Below are positions 1 to 9,270 of a DNA stretch of 39,748 nucleotides, piece by piece. Origin of the DNA: Butyrivibrio sp. GTDB lineage: Bacteria > Bacillota > Clostridia > Lachnospirales > Lachnospiraceae. Within the stretch, counting starts at the first letter, position 1, and each line of letters opens with the position of its first letter. The DNA lies in the NCBI RefSeq assembly GCF_015056685.1, contig NZ_SVFW01000038.1, positions 1 to 39,748 of the forward strand. Reading direction: 5' to 3'. The translations under genes and the position numbers were made by a program. A model generated the notes under the pieces. It was not told the origin of the DNA. It made no database searches and worked only from the letters and a program-made list of their open reading frames with translations.

Positions 1-500
1 GTCTTTTCTGCTATCTCATGATTGGAAAAACCGCCTGCTATGTACTCTGCAACTGTTAACTCAAGGGGTGATAGTATTCCTGCAAGCTCCGTAAATCTCT
101 TTGTTTCAATGTCCTTGCCTTTAAGCGGTGATGTGATCCTGTTCTTTATCCTTGCAAGGAACACGCTCTTAACAAAGGGTTTGGTAATGTAGTCTGCAGC
201 GCCATATTCAAAGCCCTTTATCTCGAAATCCGGATCGTCCATAGAAGTAAGGAAGATAATAGGAACGCCATTTCCATTGTCAAGCTCTCTGATTGCCCTG
301 AAGGTGTCATACCCATCCATATCAGGCATGTCCACATCCAAAAGCACAAGCTGATACTGTATGCCTTTTTTGATATACTCCAGTGCCTGTTTCCCCGACT
401 TGGCAAGGCTTACGCTATATCCGGTATTAATCAATATGTCTTCTACGGTATTGAGCATATTGATATCGTCATCAACACAGAGAATCCGGTAACCTTCCAT
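1..500 (-). CDS. Response regulator, REC plus LuxR-type HTH (C-terminus cut by window edge)
   Basis: The first 166 codons are visible. The start of the protein reads MEGYRILCVDDDINMLNTVE, with the acidic pair of a receiver domain, then the phospho-acceptor Asp in LLDVDMPDMDG (about residue 55), the conserved Thr in IIFLTSMDD and the Lys in YITKPF. After a linker, LSPLELTVAEYIAGGFSNHEIAEKT matches the beginning of a LuxR/NarL-type DNA-binding helix-turn-helix. The rest lies outside the window. I chose the ATG at 500 because GGAGG sits five bases upstream; an in-frame ATG at 560 would add 20 residues but has a poor ribosome-binding site. It lies 94 bp downstream of the hybrid kinase and on the same strand, so it is a plausible output partner, although that kinase also has its own receiver. 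The REC call is certain; the target genes are unknown. Confidence 0.9.
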   Translation of the reverse strand, partial: MEGYRILCVDDDINMLNTVEDILINTGYSVSLAKSGKQALEYIKKGIQYQLVLLDVDMPDMDGYDTFRAIRELDNGNGVPIIFLTSMDDPDFEIKGFEYGAADYITKPFVKSVFLARIKNRITSPLKGKDIETKRFTELAGILSPLELTVAEYIAGGFSNHEIAEK

Positions 501-594
501 CCATTCCTCCGTACTTTTTTCTATATTTTCGTGATTAAATCCCTCTACTGATTCCATCATAACAATTATTTCCCAATAAAAAAGTATCTTTTGG

Positions 595-2949
595 TTACCT
601 CTTTAGTTCTTCTATAAGTTTTTCTGCTCTGTCAAAATCTATATCTTTTACAGCCTCCCTGATAGCGCTAATCTCGGGCATTTTTCCTCTGATAGCCTCT
701 ATCTCATCAATAGTTTTAAGGGCCGGGGACTGGTTACCGTTCCTTACGGCTTCAAGAAGTTTCTCCATAAGTGCATTCTCATCAAGTACCTCCTCCGCCT
801 TTGCAGGTTTAAAGCTTACTCCGACTTTTTCAAATTCATCAAGGAATTTAGTAAGTCCCTCTTTTGCCCTCTCCCATTCCATGAAAAAGAGCTCCGATGC
901 GGCATCTACGTATTTCCCATCTCCGTCCTTGGCGCGTTTTTCCAATCTTCTGGCGTTGTAGTACAGATCCTGCGCTCCTACGTTGCCTGAGTTTCCCTTA
1001 ACTGAATGTATAATATACGCGGCTTTAGCATATTCTTTACTTCTGATCAGCTCTTTTAGCTCACATATACTGCCATCTGCTCTTTCCACGAAAACTTCTG
1101 CTATTCTCACAAACTGCATGATGTCGCCGCTTAGATGCTTCATAGCCATGTCAAAAGAAATATCATATTTTTCCAGTATCTTTTTAAACTGCACCAAAGT
1201 CTCTTCCGGAATATCTATCTGGTCAGTCTTTTCAACGATTGTCACAAGCCCTTTTGGAAGATGCCTTATCAGCACGGTTTCAAGAAGCATGGCGTCAATG
1301 GGTTTTAGCAGGTAGTCATCAAAGCCTTTTTCATTAAAGAGCTTTTTGCGTTCAGGCGTTGCATCCGCCGTAAGCACAATGATCGGTGTGTTTTTTCCTT
1401 TGCGTTTGTCAATGCGCCTTAGCTCTTCCATGGCCGCTATTCCGTCAATATCAGGCATCATGTAATCCATAAGAACAAGGTCATAGTTCCCCTTTTCATA
1501 CATTTCGTAGCTCTCCAGGGCAGACTGGGCCGTATCTACGCGGACAAGCGTACGCCTAAGAAGTGATTTAAGAACTGTCAGATTCATACTGTTATCATCT
1601 ACAGCAAGAATTCTGGCATCCGGAGCGATAAAGGTCTCTCCTGTGGCTTTGTCATATCCCGTATCAACGCCCTTTTTAATTTTAAGGTCAAACCAGAAAA
1701 GGCTTCCTTCACCAAGCTTACTCTTGACCTTGATTTCTGTTCCCAAAAGCCTGGCCAGATTGCCGGAAATCGCAAGTCCCAGCCCTGTCCCTTCGATACC
1801 ACGCTGCCTGACTATAGCCGACCTTTCAAAGCTTTCAAATATCTTTTGCTGATCCTCTTTGCTGATTCCTACTCCGGTATCTGACACTTCAAAATGGATA
1901 GTTACGCTCTCCGCATCCTCAGCCAGCTTCTGTATGCCAAATACTATAATTCCCTCGTTTGTATACTTGATGGCGTTGGATAAAAGATTCATCAGTATCT
2001 GCGTTAGCTTTCTCGCATCGCCTATAACAAATCCGGGCAGTTCCTTATCTGCATCGGTAACAAAGTCCAGGTGCTTGTTATCAGCTTCTTTTTTGTAATA
2101 GCTCCTGAGAGACTCTATGAGATTTGTTATATTAAAGTTCTCTTCAAATATTTCCTCTTTGCCCATATCTATCCTGGACAGATCCAGGAACTGGTTTATC
2201 ATGAAAAGAAGCTGTCTGCCCGCAGTATCAACGTTCTGAGAATATTCGATTATCTGCCTGTTCTCAGCTTCTCTATAGATCATCTCATTCATGCCAAGGA
2301 GCATATTGATAGGGGTTCTTATCTCGTGGCTGATATTGGCCAGAAGTATACTCTTTGCATTGCTGGATTCCTGGGCAATCTTTTGCTGTTTCTGGTACTC
2401 TTTTAAATACATCATAAAAATGATCCCTATACCGACGCTTGATATGACAATACCGGAGACCTGGTCAAAAAACTGCCCCGCAGGAGTATCAAATGTTTTG
2501 ACAGTCTCAGGATGCACATGTGCGATATGGGCTATGGCCACATAAAATGACACGTGCAGGATTTCCATGAAAACAAGGAGCTTTCCTTTATACATTAAAA
2601 GAGTGAATAATATTCCGAATGAAAAGAAATATGGCATGGAACCATATAGACCGCCGCTTTCAAAAAAAAGCATGCCAAAAAGTCCCATGAATATAGTAAA
2701 AGATGTTATGAGATACCCTGTCAGATAGTGCCCCGTCCGGTCCACAAACATGATCAGCGCAGCACTGGCAATGGCAGCCCCAATATTAATAAAAATATTT
2801 GCAGGATCTGCCCCCGTAAAAAATGATGAAATAGCCCCTGCGAAACTTATGATAATGCCCGCAGTCCCCAGAAGTTTAAAAAAGATAATATTGAGCTCGG
2901 TTTCTTTTTTATAGAAGTCGATGATCTTAGAAGGAAATATACTTTTCAT
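595..2949 (-). CDS. Hybrid sensor histidine kinase with REC and HPt domains
   Basis: A membrane phosphorelay kinase of 784 residues. Residues about 20-182 hold several hydrophobic segments, consistent with six or seven membrane helices and no large extracytoplasmic loop, so the signal may be membrane-borne or a small molecule. A HisKA domain follows with the phospho-acceptor His208 in SHEIRTP. The ATPase domain shows the N-box NLLSNAIKYT (321-330), the G1 box DTGVGI (357-362) and GTGLGLAI (387-394). A receiver domain (about 446-565) has the acceptor Asp495 in LVLMDYMMPD and Lys549 in LLKPI. An HPt domain carries His648 in AYIIHSVKGNSGN. All catalytic residues of a His-Asp-His relay are present. 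The start ATG has GGGAG seven bases upstream. It follows the ATP-grasp gene by 72 bp on the same strand. The stimulus is not visible from sequence. Confidence 0.95.
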   Translation of the reverse strand: MKSIFPSKIIDFYKKETELNIIFFKLLGTAGIIISFAGAISSFFTGADPANIFINIGAAIASAALIMFVDRTGHYLTGYLITSFTIFMGLFGMLFFESGGLYGSMPYFFSFGILFTLLMYKGKLLVFMEILHVSFYVAIAHIAHVHPETVKTFDTPAGQFFDQVSGIVISSVGIGIIFMMYLKEYQKQQKIAQESSNAKSILLANISHEIRTPINMLLGMNEMIYREAENRQIIEYSQNVDTAGRQLLFMINQFLDLSRIDMGKEEIFEENFNITNLIESLRSYYKKEADNKHLDFVTDADKELPGFVIGDARKLTQILMNLLSNAIKYTNEGIIVFGIQKLAEDAESVTIHFEVSDTGVGISKEDQQKIFESFERSAIVRQRGIEGTGLGLAISGNLARLLGTEIKVKSKLGEGSLFWFDLKIKKGVDTGYDKATGETFIAPDARILAVDDNSMNLTVLKSLLRRTLVRVDTAQSALESYEMYEKGNYDLVLMDYMMPDIDGIAAMEELRRIDKRKGKNTPIIVLTADATPERKKLFNEKGFDDYLLKPIDAMLLETVLIRHLPKGLVTIVEKTDQIDIPEETLVQFKKILEKYDISFDMAMKHLSGDIMQFVRIAEVFVERADGSICELKELIRSKEYAKAAYIIHSVKGNSGNVGAQDLYYNARRLEKRAKDGDGKYVDAASELFFMEWERAKEGLTKFLDEFEKVGVSFKPAKAEEVLDENALMEKLLEAVRNGNQSPALKTIDEIEAIRGKMPEISAIREAVKDIDFDRAEKLIEELKR

Positions 2950-3021
2950 ATATTGCTCCCAAAACAGAGAGAAGAGGCCGCAAAAAAAATGCGGAAACAG
3001 CTTAACGAATAAGATTTAAAA

Positions 3022-4509
3022 TCAGCAAAAGTTCCGGAACAGCTCCAGAATACGGCGATTATACGGTGAGGCTTCAAGCAGCATTTCCGGCACGACAGGC
3101 TCGCCGGTTGCACCGTCTCTATAATATTCCATGATCCTGTGTGCCAGAACCTCCGGATCCTCATTAAGTACACTTAGAACCTCTGGAGTAATCACTGATG
3201 CATCCTCCGGAGGGTCTAAGAAGGGTCCGTCAGACTGCAAAAGCCTGGGGTAATTCTCTTCTATGCACACAAGCAGTTCAAATTCTTTTTTTACTACCTC
3301 AGGATCGTCATGAACCATAAAAATACATCCGGTCTCAGTCTCCAGATCCTTGGTTTCATACAGCATATCGGTTTTGCCTGCATTGTCAACCCATCCCGAG
3401 TAGAAGCTCTTCATGCCCAACAGGATAGGAATGATCCCGGATGAAGAGATCGACTGATCCACAGCCGAAGAAAAATCTTTAATATAGCCCTGACGCAGAG
3501 GCCTGTATACTCTCTGCCGGAATTTATCATGATACTCCTTGTCAAGCATGCTGTTAAGGATCACCTCTGTTTCATGGTACCCGAAGACCCTGTCCAGCCA
3601 GCCTGAAGGCGCACTTCCTCCCATGACGCGATAGTTGGCCTCGATCAATACGGGCCCGTCTTTGTCGATCATATATTCCCCGTGAACCGGACCGTCAGTG
3701 ATACCGAGAGCGCACACTGTTTTGAGCGCATAGTCGATAAGCTCACTTTCTTTTTCGTCCGGTTCATTAATGGATTTTTCCCCACTGTAGATGATTGCAC
3801 CGGAGGGCATGCGCTTTTTGTAATACCTGAAGCATGAGGTGATAGCAGGGATTCCGTCACGGCTGATCATATTGACAATATATTCCGTTCCGAAGATCCT
3901 CTCCTGCAGGAGGAAACGGGTCTCTGCCTCTCCGAACATATTATGATCTGCGCTACATTCCTGCTCAAATGCCGCCAGAAGCTCATCCCTTCCGTGGACC
4001 AGATGTACGCCGACCGAGGCTGCGCCGTGGTCATGCTTGAGCACCACATCCTCCGTTCCCGTTTCCTTAAGAAATCTGAGACAGTCCTCCCGGCTTTTCA
4101 CCTCTGTACCTCGAATATGGCGCAGACCGGCTTTCTTAAGACTCTGATGCATGAGGCTTTTACGTGTCATATTTACAATGTTCGAATATGAGTTTCCGAC
4201 CATGCCAAGATCGTTTGCCAGACGTGTTCCGGTGATGACGCCCTCTTCGCCTCCGGGTATGACCAGCAGCGGATCAAGTGCTTTGATCTCACGAAGCGTC
4301 ATATCATAATCAGGGTCCTCCTTGATTATCGTGATGGGATAGCTGATATGTGAATACTTGACCTTACGCTCCTTATCCAGGGTTCTTCTTGCATAGCCAT
4401 CCGGAAGATATGCCTCAAGGATCACAGGCTCATAGCCCAACTCACGGATATCCTCCAGATAGCCGAACGCTGTTGATGTGGCCTCTACCACTACGATCTT
4501 ATTTTTCAT
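3022..4509 (-). CDS. ATP-grasp domain ligase (carboxylate-amine ligase type)
   Basis: A 495-residue protein of the ATP-grasp superfamily, whose members use ATP to make an acyl-phosphate and join it to an amine or other nucleophile. The N-terminal part (VVVEATSTAFGYLEDIRELG) resembles the pre-ATP-grasp fold, ATP-binding Lys lies in DVVLKHDHGAASVG, and the metal-binding strand reads GEYMIDKDGPVLIEANYRVM, with the Glu/Asn pair expected for Mg2+. The layout resembles L-amino-acid ligases of the BacD type, but substrates cannot be read from sequence. I start at the ATG at 4509, preceded by GGAGGAGGCT; an upstream ATG at 4524 would place the Shine-Dalgarno inside the gene. It overlaps the end of the MATE exporter gene by 11 bp, so the two are translationally coupled and the exporter may carry the ligase product. 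The family is sure; the product is unknown. Confidence 0.85.
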   Translation of the reverse strand: MKNKIVVVEATSTAFGYLEDIRELGYEPVILEAYLPDGYARRTLDKERKVKYSHISYPITIIKEDPDYDMTLREIKALDPLLVIPGGEEGVITGTRLANDLGMVGNSYSNIVNMTRKSLMHQSLKKAGLRHIRGTEVKSREDCLRFLKETGTEDVVLKHDHGAASVGVHLVHGRDELLAAFEQECSADHNMFGEAETRFLLQERIFGTEYIVNMISRDGIPAITSCFRYYKKRMPSGAIIYSGEKSINEPDEKESELIDYALKTVCALGITDGPVHGEYMIDKDGPVLIEANYRVMGGSAPSGWLDRVFGYHETEVILNSMLDKEYHDKFRQRVYRPLRQGYIKDFSSAVDQSISSSGIIPILLGMKSFYSGWVDNAGKTDMLYETKDLETETGCIFMVHDDPEVVKKEFELLVCIEENYPRLLQSDGPFLDPPEDASVITPEVLSVLNEDPEVLAHRIMEYYRDGATGEPVVPEMLLEASPYNRRILELFRNFC

Positions 4510-6247
4510 AGCCTCCTCCTGCATAAAGACTTGTTGAATTCAAACCAAAAATATACTCATGCCTGATATGAAAAAGCTTGGTCAGCATCAGTTCATTGGC
4601 TGTAAGATTCTCCTGATCGGGTTTTATCGGATAAAAGGGTTTACTGGGAATGCGGCATGTTATTATCGTTCTGTCCCTGTCTGCACTGATCATGATATCG
4701 ACCGGAACGTCCGGCCCGCATTTCTCACAGGTATAGGTACAGATCTCCTCCACTGCAAGACATGTCCTGCTTATAAGCTTCGTGTCCGTAAGATACTTTC
4801 TCAATTCCTCCTCCACTACAGTGTAAAGCCCGTCAAGGTCTCCCAAAGCGGTAAATCCGCACAGAGCCTTGAGCGGATTACTCTCGTCAAGAAGCAGGAT
4901 TGGAGAATATCGTCCCCCTGATCTTCGCCCGGTATATAAATTCACGGCCAATACCAGTATCAGGATCAACGCCATACTGACCGGAAAGGCCGTTATCAGA
5001 CCATAACCTCCGAAGAGCCGGTACAGGATGCTGCCCACGACAGGAATGGATACTATCTTATCAAGCACTCCCAAAACAGTGGAATAGACACTCCTGCCCA
5101 AAGCATTATATACATCCCGCAATGTCAGAAGAAGACCACGCAAAGGGTAATGAAGGACATATATGGGGGTAAGGTGGACGATCAGCTTAAGAGCTCCCTC
5201 GCCATGAATATTAAATATCTTTGCGATGGGTATGGAAAAACACGCAAAGCAGACCGCAAGTACAGAGCATACCAATAAGATCCCGACCGTGACATTTCTG
5301 GTCAGAGCCCGGATGCCGAAGTAGTCACCCTCACCCTTAAGCATAGCTGTAAAGGAGGCATTATTGTCCCCGACGCCACTGAGCGCAATAGAAACTACAG
5401 AATCGAACTGACCGAAAAGTGACATTGCCACGACACCCGCCTCACCGAAGTTGACATTCATTAACCGGTTGCAAAAAATCCCTGTAACGGCGTAGCCAAT
5501 CTGTACTATCCCTACAGGAAAGCCCTTACTGACGATCTCTGATATAGTCCGTAGGGGATACTGCAGTCTCTTAAACGTAAGCGGTACCTTCAAAAAACGG
5601 CAGATCAGGACTCCGGCAATAAGAACTGTAATATATGATATCACCGTCGCTATAGCCGCCCCCTCGCAGCCCAATCCAAGCCCCCGGATTAGGATAACAT
5701 CCAGTCCCACGTTTAATACATTTGCCGCAACGATCAGTCCCATGGAAAGAAAAGGCCTGCCGACAACAGGCAGAAAATAAGTGATATTTGTCAGTGCGAT
5801 ACCTGCAAAGACAAACCAGCACAGACAGCTTACATAACGGTTGAAATCATCCCTAAGCGCATCCGGACAGCCGAATGCACCGGCAAGACCGGGTCGAAAA
5901 AGCATCAGTCCGGCAAAAAGTACAAGTCCTGCTGTGAGTGACGCAATCATTGATGCCGTAAAATAAGCATCAGCCCGGGTTTTATCCTTCCTGGCAAGAT
6001 ACTCTGCATACAGGAGTGATCCGCCCACACCAGTGATCGTATATATCATGGATGCCATGAATACAATCGGGATACAGAGATTGACGATCTCGAAAGCCTG
6101 CTCATTCAGAAGATTTCCGACTATCAGACTGTCTGCAAATTCACTTAGGGATACACCCACAGCGGAAAGTAGCGCCGGAATCATATAAATACTGTATTTT
6201 CTGTTGAGTATGGCTGCATTTCTTTTATATCCTGTTCTATAAGACAT
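4499..6247 (-). CDS. MATE-family exporter fused to an RsbW-like ATPase-fold domain
   Basis: A 582-residue protein. Residues 1 to about 440 form a MATE-type multidrug/metabolite exporter with about 12 hydrophobic segments; the opening YMIPALLSAVGVSLSEFADSL and internal repeat pattern fit that family. The last 135 or so residues are soluble and resemble the HATPase fold of RsbW/SpoIIAB anti-sigma kinases: the segment CLAVEEICTYTCEKCG aligns with their N-box, but the expected Asn is replaced by Tyr, so kinase activity is doubtful. The function may be regulatory control of the transporter, which is inference. The ATG at 6247 has GGAGG about 13 bases upstream, unusually far; no other start fits the frame because a stop codon lies between. 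It overlaps the downstream ATP-grasp gene and is probably the first gene of that operon. Confidence 0.85.
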   Translation of the reverse strand: MSYRTGYKRNAAILNRKYSIYMIPALLSAVGVSLSEFADSLIVGNLLNEQAFEIVNLCIPIVFMASMIYTITGVGGSLLYAEYLARKDKTRADAYFTASMIASLTAGLVLFAGLMLFRPGLAGAFGCPDALRDDFNRYVSCLCWFVFAGIALTNITYFLPVVGRPFLSMGLIVAANVLNVGLDVILIRGLGLGCEGAAIATVISYITVLIAGVLICRFLKVPLTFKRLQYPLRTISEIVSKGFPVGIVQIGYAVTGIFCNRLMNVNFGEAGVVAMSLFGQFDSVVSIALSGVGDNNASFTAMLKGEGDYFGIRALTRNVTVGILLVCSVLAVCFACFSIPIAKIFNIHGEGALKLIVHLTPIYVLHYPLRGLLLTLRDVYNALGRSVYSTVLGVLDKIVSIPVVGSILYRLFGGYGLITAFPVSMALILILVLAVNLYTGRRSGGRYSPILLLDESNPLKALCGFTALGDLDGLYTVVEEELRKYLTDTKLISRTCLAVEEICTYTCEKCGPDVPVDIMISADRDRTIITCRIPSKPFYPIKPDQENLTANELMLTKLFHIRHEYIFGLNSTSLYAGGGYEK

Positions 6248-6294
6248 CTTGTCGGATCATCCTCCTGTTTTGCATTTGTCTTAAGCATTTTAAA

Positions 6295-7767
6295 TTACAA
6301 GTGTTTTTTAATTTGTTCAATTACAATCTTGAGAGCCTTTATTCTTGCATACTTTTTATCAACTGACTCAAGCACATACCATGGTGCAAATGTTGTGCTG
6401 GTCTTTTCTATCATCTCATCAATTGCAGTCTCATAGAGATCCCACTTATCACGATTTCTCCAGTCTTCGTCTGTGATCTTCCACTGTTTTTCAGGTGTAT
6501 TCTGTCTGTCAGTGAAACGCTCTAGCTGAGTATCCTTGTCTATCTGCACCCAGAATTTGATTATAACTGCTCCCCAGTCAGAAAGCTCTTTTTCAAATTC
6601 ATTGATCTCATTGTAAGCTCTTTTCCAGTCATTCTCAGAGCAAAAGCCCTCAAGCCTCTCAACCATTACTCGTCCATACCAGGTCCTGTCAAAAACGGTA
6701 ATGTGCCCGGTCTTAGGTAGTCTTGTCCAGAATCTCCAGAGATAATGCCTTGCTTTCTCATGGGGCTCTGGGCTTGCAATTGGCTCAACTACGTAATCCC
6801 TCGGATCCAGGGCTTCAGTAATTCTCTTTATATTGCCGCCTTTTCCTGCTGCATCCCAGCCCTCATAAGCAATAATGACAGGGATTTTCTTTCTGTAAAC
6901 CTTATTCCCAAGGTCTCTTAACTCCTTCTGGAGTTTTTCAAGCTCTTCGTCATACTCCTCATCAGTCAGAACCTTGTCATCAAGGGAAATATCAGAGAGC
7001 TTTGTAACTTTCTCCATTGGGAAAGTATTCTGAAGGATAGGCACATTCATCCTCTGATTGGTCAGGGCGATATCTATCCCCTGATTCAAGAACCTCAAAA
7101 CCTCAAACTCAGCCACTTTCTTGTCTGTAGCATCAATAATGTACCATGGAGTTCTTGATTCATTAGTATCTTCAAGGTATCGCTCAAATACATCAAGACA
7201 GCTGTCGTAATTCTTGTTCTGCTTTATATCATCATCATCAACTCTCCACTTTGTGTCCTTGCTATCAAGAAGATTATCCAGGCGCTTTTTCTGTTCTTTT
7301 TTAGAAATATGGAAAAAGAACTTCATAACAAGATATCCGTTATCGCAGAGCTGCCTCTCAAAAACGTTTATCGAATGGACTTTCTTTTTATATTCCTCTT
7401 CGCCAAGTTTCCCATCAATAACGCCGCTTACTACCTCGTTCATCCAGCAGGTATCATAAAATCTGAATTTGCCTGCTTCGGGGATTTCCTTTATAAACCT
7501 GTAAAGAAATGGATATCTCTTTTCCTCATCACTTGGCTGCCTGTCCATAGTAGCAACCCTGAAAAATCTGGGATCGATATTCCTTATAACTTTGCCGATC
7601 AGCGCCCCTTTCCCTGCAGCATTCCAGCCTTCAAAAATTACCATAACTGGAAGTCCTGCCTCTTTTATCTTCATCTGCAAGGCAGTCAAATGGGCTCTTT
7701 CCTCTTTAATCCGCATTTTTAGTTCATCTGCATCTGAATAATCAGGTTTAACGAAATCCTTAAGCAT
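6295..7767 (-). CDS. pap: Polyphosphate:AMP phosphotransferase (two PPK2 domains)
   Basis: This cytoplasmic enzyme is predicted to move phosphate from polyphosphate to AMP, giving ADP. The 490-residue length and two tandem PPK2 domains match class II PPK2 (Pap). Each half has a Walker A loop: FEGWNAAGKG (45-54) and YEGWDAAGKG (301-310). Only the second has an intact Walker B and lid region (FDRTWYGRVMVERLEGF, about 359-375); the first reads YDTCWMNEVV and is probably a non-catalytic, structural half, as known for this class. I start at the ATG at 7767, with TAGGAGGT seven bases upstream; reading further upstream would run through the hairpin repeat at 7781-7810. It is transcribed alone, 47 bp from the next gene. 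Confidence 0.93.
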   Translation of the reverse strand: MLKDFVKPDYSDADELKMRIKEERAHLTALQMKIKEAGLPVMVIFEGWNAAGKGALIGKVIRNIDPRFFRVATMDRQPSDEEKRYPFLYRFIKEIPEAGKFRFYDTCWMNEVVSGVIDGKLGEEEYKKKVHSINVFERQLCDNGYLVMKFFFHISKKEQKKRLDNLLDSKDTKWRVDDDDIKQNKNYDSCLDVFERYLEDTNESRTPWYIIDATDKKVAEFEVLRFLNQGIDIALTNQRMNVPILQNTFPMEKVTKLSDISLDDKVLTDEEYDEELEKLQKELRDLGNKVYRKKIPVIIAYEGWDAAGKGGNIKRITEALDPRDYVVEPIASPEPHEKARHYLWRFWTRLPKTGHITVFDRTWYGRVMVERLEGFCSENDWKRAYNEINEFEKELSDWGAVIIKFWVQIDKDTQLERFTDRQNTPEKQWKITDEDWRNRDKWDLYETAIDEMIEKTSTTFAPWYVLESVDKKYARIKALKIVIEQIKKHL

Positions 7768-7780
7768 GGCGCACCTCCTA

Positions 7781-7810
7781 CAAGTCACAGGGACGGTTCT
7801 TTTGTCTTGT
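7781..7810. repeat. Short hairpin repeat with GGGACGGTTCT core in the pap leader
   Basis: The sequence CAAGTCACA, GGGACGGTTC, TTTTGTCTTG forms an imperfect inverted repeat: CAAGTCACA pairs with TTTGTCTTG with two mismatches. The GGGACGGTTCTTTTGT core is, from memory, a widespread intergenic palindromic repeat in Firmicutes and other bacteria, often linked with REP/RAYT-type elements. Here it lies in the leader of pap, ending two bases before the TAGGAGG Shine-Dalgarno. I see one copy in the window. Confidence 0.6.
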
Positions 7811-7988
7811 CCATTTGTTGCATGTTTGTAATAGCGATAATATATATATTTTATTGTAGCAGAATATTTGTCCCCATGGTCCATTAAAATCGCAATTTAT
7901 GAACAGTGCATAAATACATCTGATTAGCGGGATTTTTGACAAAAGACTACTATTAAGTGGGGTTAGTATTTATTACTGGAGGTATAGT

Positions 7989-9167
7989 ATGAAACAAGCA
8001 ATTTACTTAGTTTACGTAGCACTACCTGTTATTTTGCTATGGGGAGCAAAATTTTCAGGAAAAAGATTCAACGATGGTTTTCTGTCTCTGGAGCAGACAA
8101 AGGCCATTCAGGGATTTCTGGCAATATGCATCATGCTCCATCACATCGCGCAGAAAACCTGTGCGTCCTGGATACAGCCGCAGACGCGCATAGTCCACGG
8201 TCTGGACATGTTCGTTCCTATTGGATATCTCTTGGTATCTATATTTCTCTTTTTCAACGGATATGGAGTCTACAAGAGCTATCACACCAAGGAAAACTAT
8301 CTTGACGGCTTCATAAAAAAACGTATCCTGCCTGTTGTTCTGGCGCTTTACACAACCACTGTGATCTTTTTTATTGCAAGGCTCCTTGTTGGAGAAAAAA
8401 TGGATGCCAAGCAGGTAATTCTTTACCTTACAAGCATACAGCTCTGCAATCCGAATACCTGGTATGTAATAGTTTTGCCGTTCTTTTATCTGGCTTTCTA
8501 TTTTTCTTTTAAATTCATAAAAAAGGATGGGCTCGCAGTTCTCGCAACCACTGCATTTGTGGTGCTTTACATGCTGCTTGGCACCAGAATTGACCACAAC
8601 GACTATTGGATAAGGGGCGAATGGTGGTACAACTGCGTATTCTTGTTCCCTGTAGGAATTATCTTTGCCAAATTTGAAGATAAGATAATCCCTCACCTGA
8701 AAAAACACTACTGGGTATATCTTGTTGCAGCACTTCTGCTCTTTTACCCGCTATATATTTATTCCGGATTTATCTGTAATATATTTGGTTACTATGGAGA
8801 CAACTGGGGAGCCCCAGACACTGTTTTTAGAAGAAGAGTAAGCCTTCTATCTCAGGTATTTTTGACAACAGAATTTGTCTTCACTGTTCTGCTTATAAAT
8901 ATGAAAGTCGCTTTTGGAAACAAATTCCTTAAGTTCATGGGAACGATAACTCTGGAATTCTATCTTATACACGGCCTTTATGTAGAGTTATTTGGCTGGC
9001 AGTTTGACGGCGGAGTGCCTTCTCCACACCATATTAAATACGTTTTGGTGTACGTGCTCGTAGTATTTGCTCTGGGTGTTCCATCCGCAATGCTATTGAA
9101 AAAGCTCCACGGATTTATCTTACATAAGCCTTACACAATTACTCCACATTCACGCAAAGCTGCTTAA
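7989..9167 (+). CDS. Acyltransferase family 3 integral membrane protein
   Basis: A 392-residue membrane protein with about ten hydrophobic segments. The N-terminal block EQTKAIQGFLAICIMLHHIAQ (residues about 36-56) carries the conserved His of acyltransferase-3 proteins, which O-acylate sugars, peptidoglycan or exopolysaccharide across the membrane. Further family-like segments include FFNGYGVYKSY and FLKFMGTITLEFYLIHGLYVE near the C-terminus. There is no attached SGNH esterase domain. GGAGGT lies seven bases before the ATG. It appears monocistronic, with a hairpin terminator candidate at 9215-9237. The acceptor molecule is unknown, and no polysaccharide genes are nearby to suggest one. Confidence 0.88.
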   Translation: MKQAIYLVYVALPVILLWGAKFSGKRFNDGFLSLEQTKAIQGFLAICIMLHHIAQKTCASWIQPQTRIVHGLDMFVPIGYLLVSIFLFFNGYGVYKSYHTKENYLDGFIKKRILPVVLALYTTTVIFFIARLLVGEKMDAKQVILYLTSIQLCNPNTWYVIVLPFFYLAFYFSFKFIKKDGLAVLATTAFVVLYMLLGTRIDHNDYWIRGEWWYNCVFLFPVGIIFAKFEDKIIPHLKKHYWVYLVAALLLFYPLYIYSGFICNIFGYYGDNWGAPDTVFRRRVSLLSQVFLTTEFVFTVLLINMKVAFGNKFLKFMGTITLEFYLIHGLYVELFGWQFDGGVPSPHHIKYVLVYVLVVFALGVPSAMLLKKLHGFILHKPYTITPHSRKAA

Positions 9168-9214
9168 AATACAAGCTCTTTACTTTTCTGGCTATTCTCT
9201 TTATTATATTCTCT

Positions 9215-9237
9215 GCGCCTTCCATTCTTCAAGGCGC
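9215..9237 (+). terminator. Candidate intrinsic terminator after the acyltransferase
   Basis: GCGCCTT and AAGGCGC form a perfect 7-bp stem around a 9-base loop, followed by TATTTT. It lies 48 bp after the acyltransferase stop and 34 bp before the next start. The T-tract is short, so efficiency is uncertain. Confidence 0.6.
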
Positions 9238-9270
9238 TATTTTAAATGAAAGAATAGATGATTTAATGCC

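Noticed and set aside
2978..2994. Hairpin CCGCA-N7-TGCGG between the ATP-grasp gene and the kinase
   Set aside because: The T or A run lies in the loop and there is no following T-tract in the direction of transcription, so I did not call it a terminator.
7936..7969. TTGACA then TAGTAT upstream of the acyltransferase
   Set aside because: The spacing of 22 bases is too long for a normal promoter, so it was not called.
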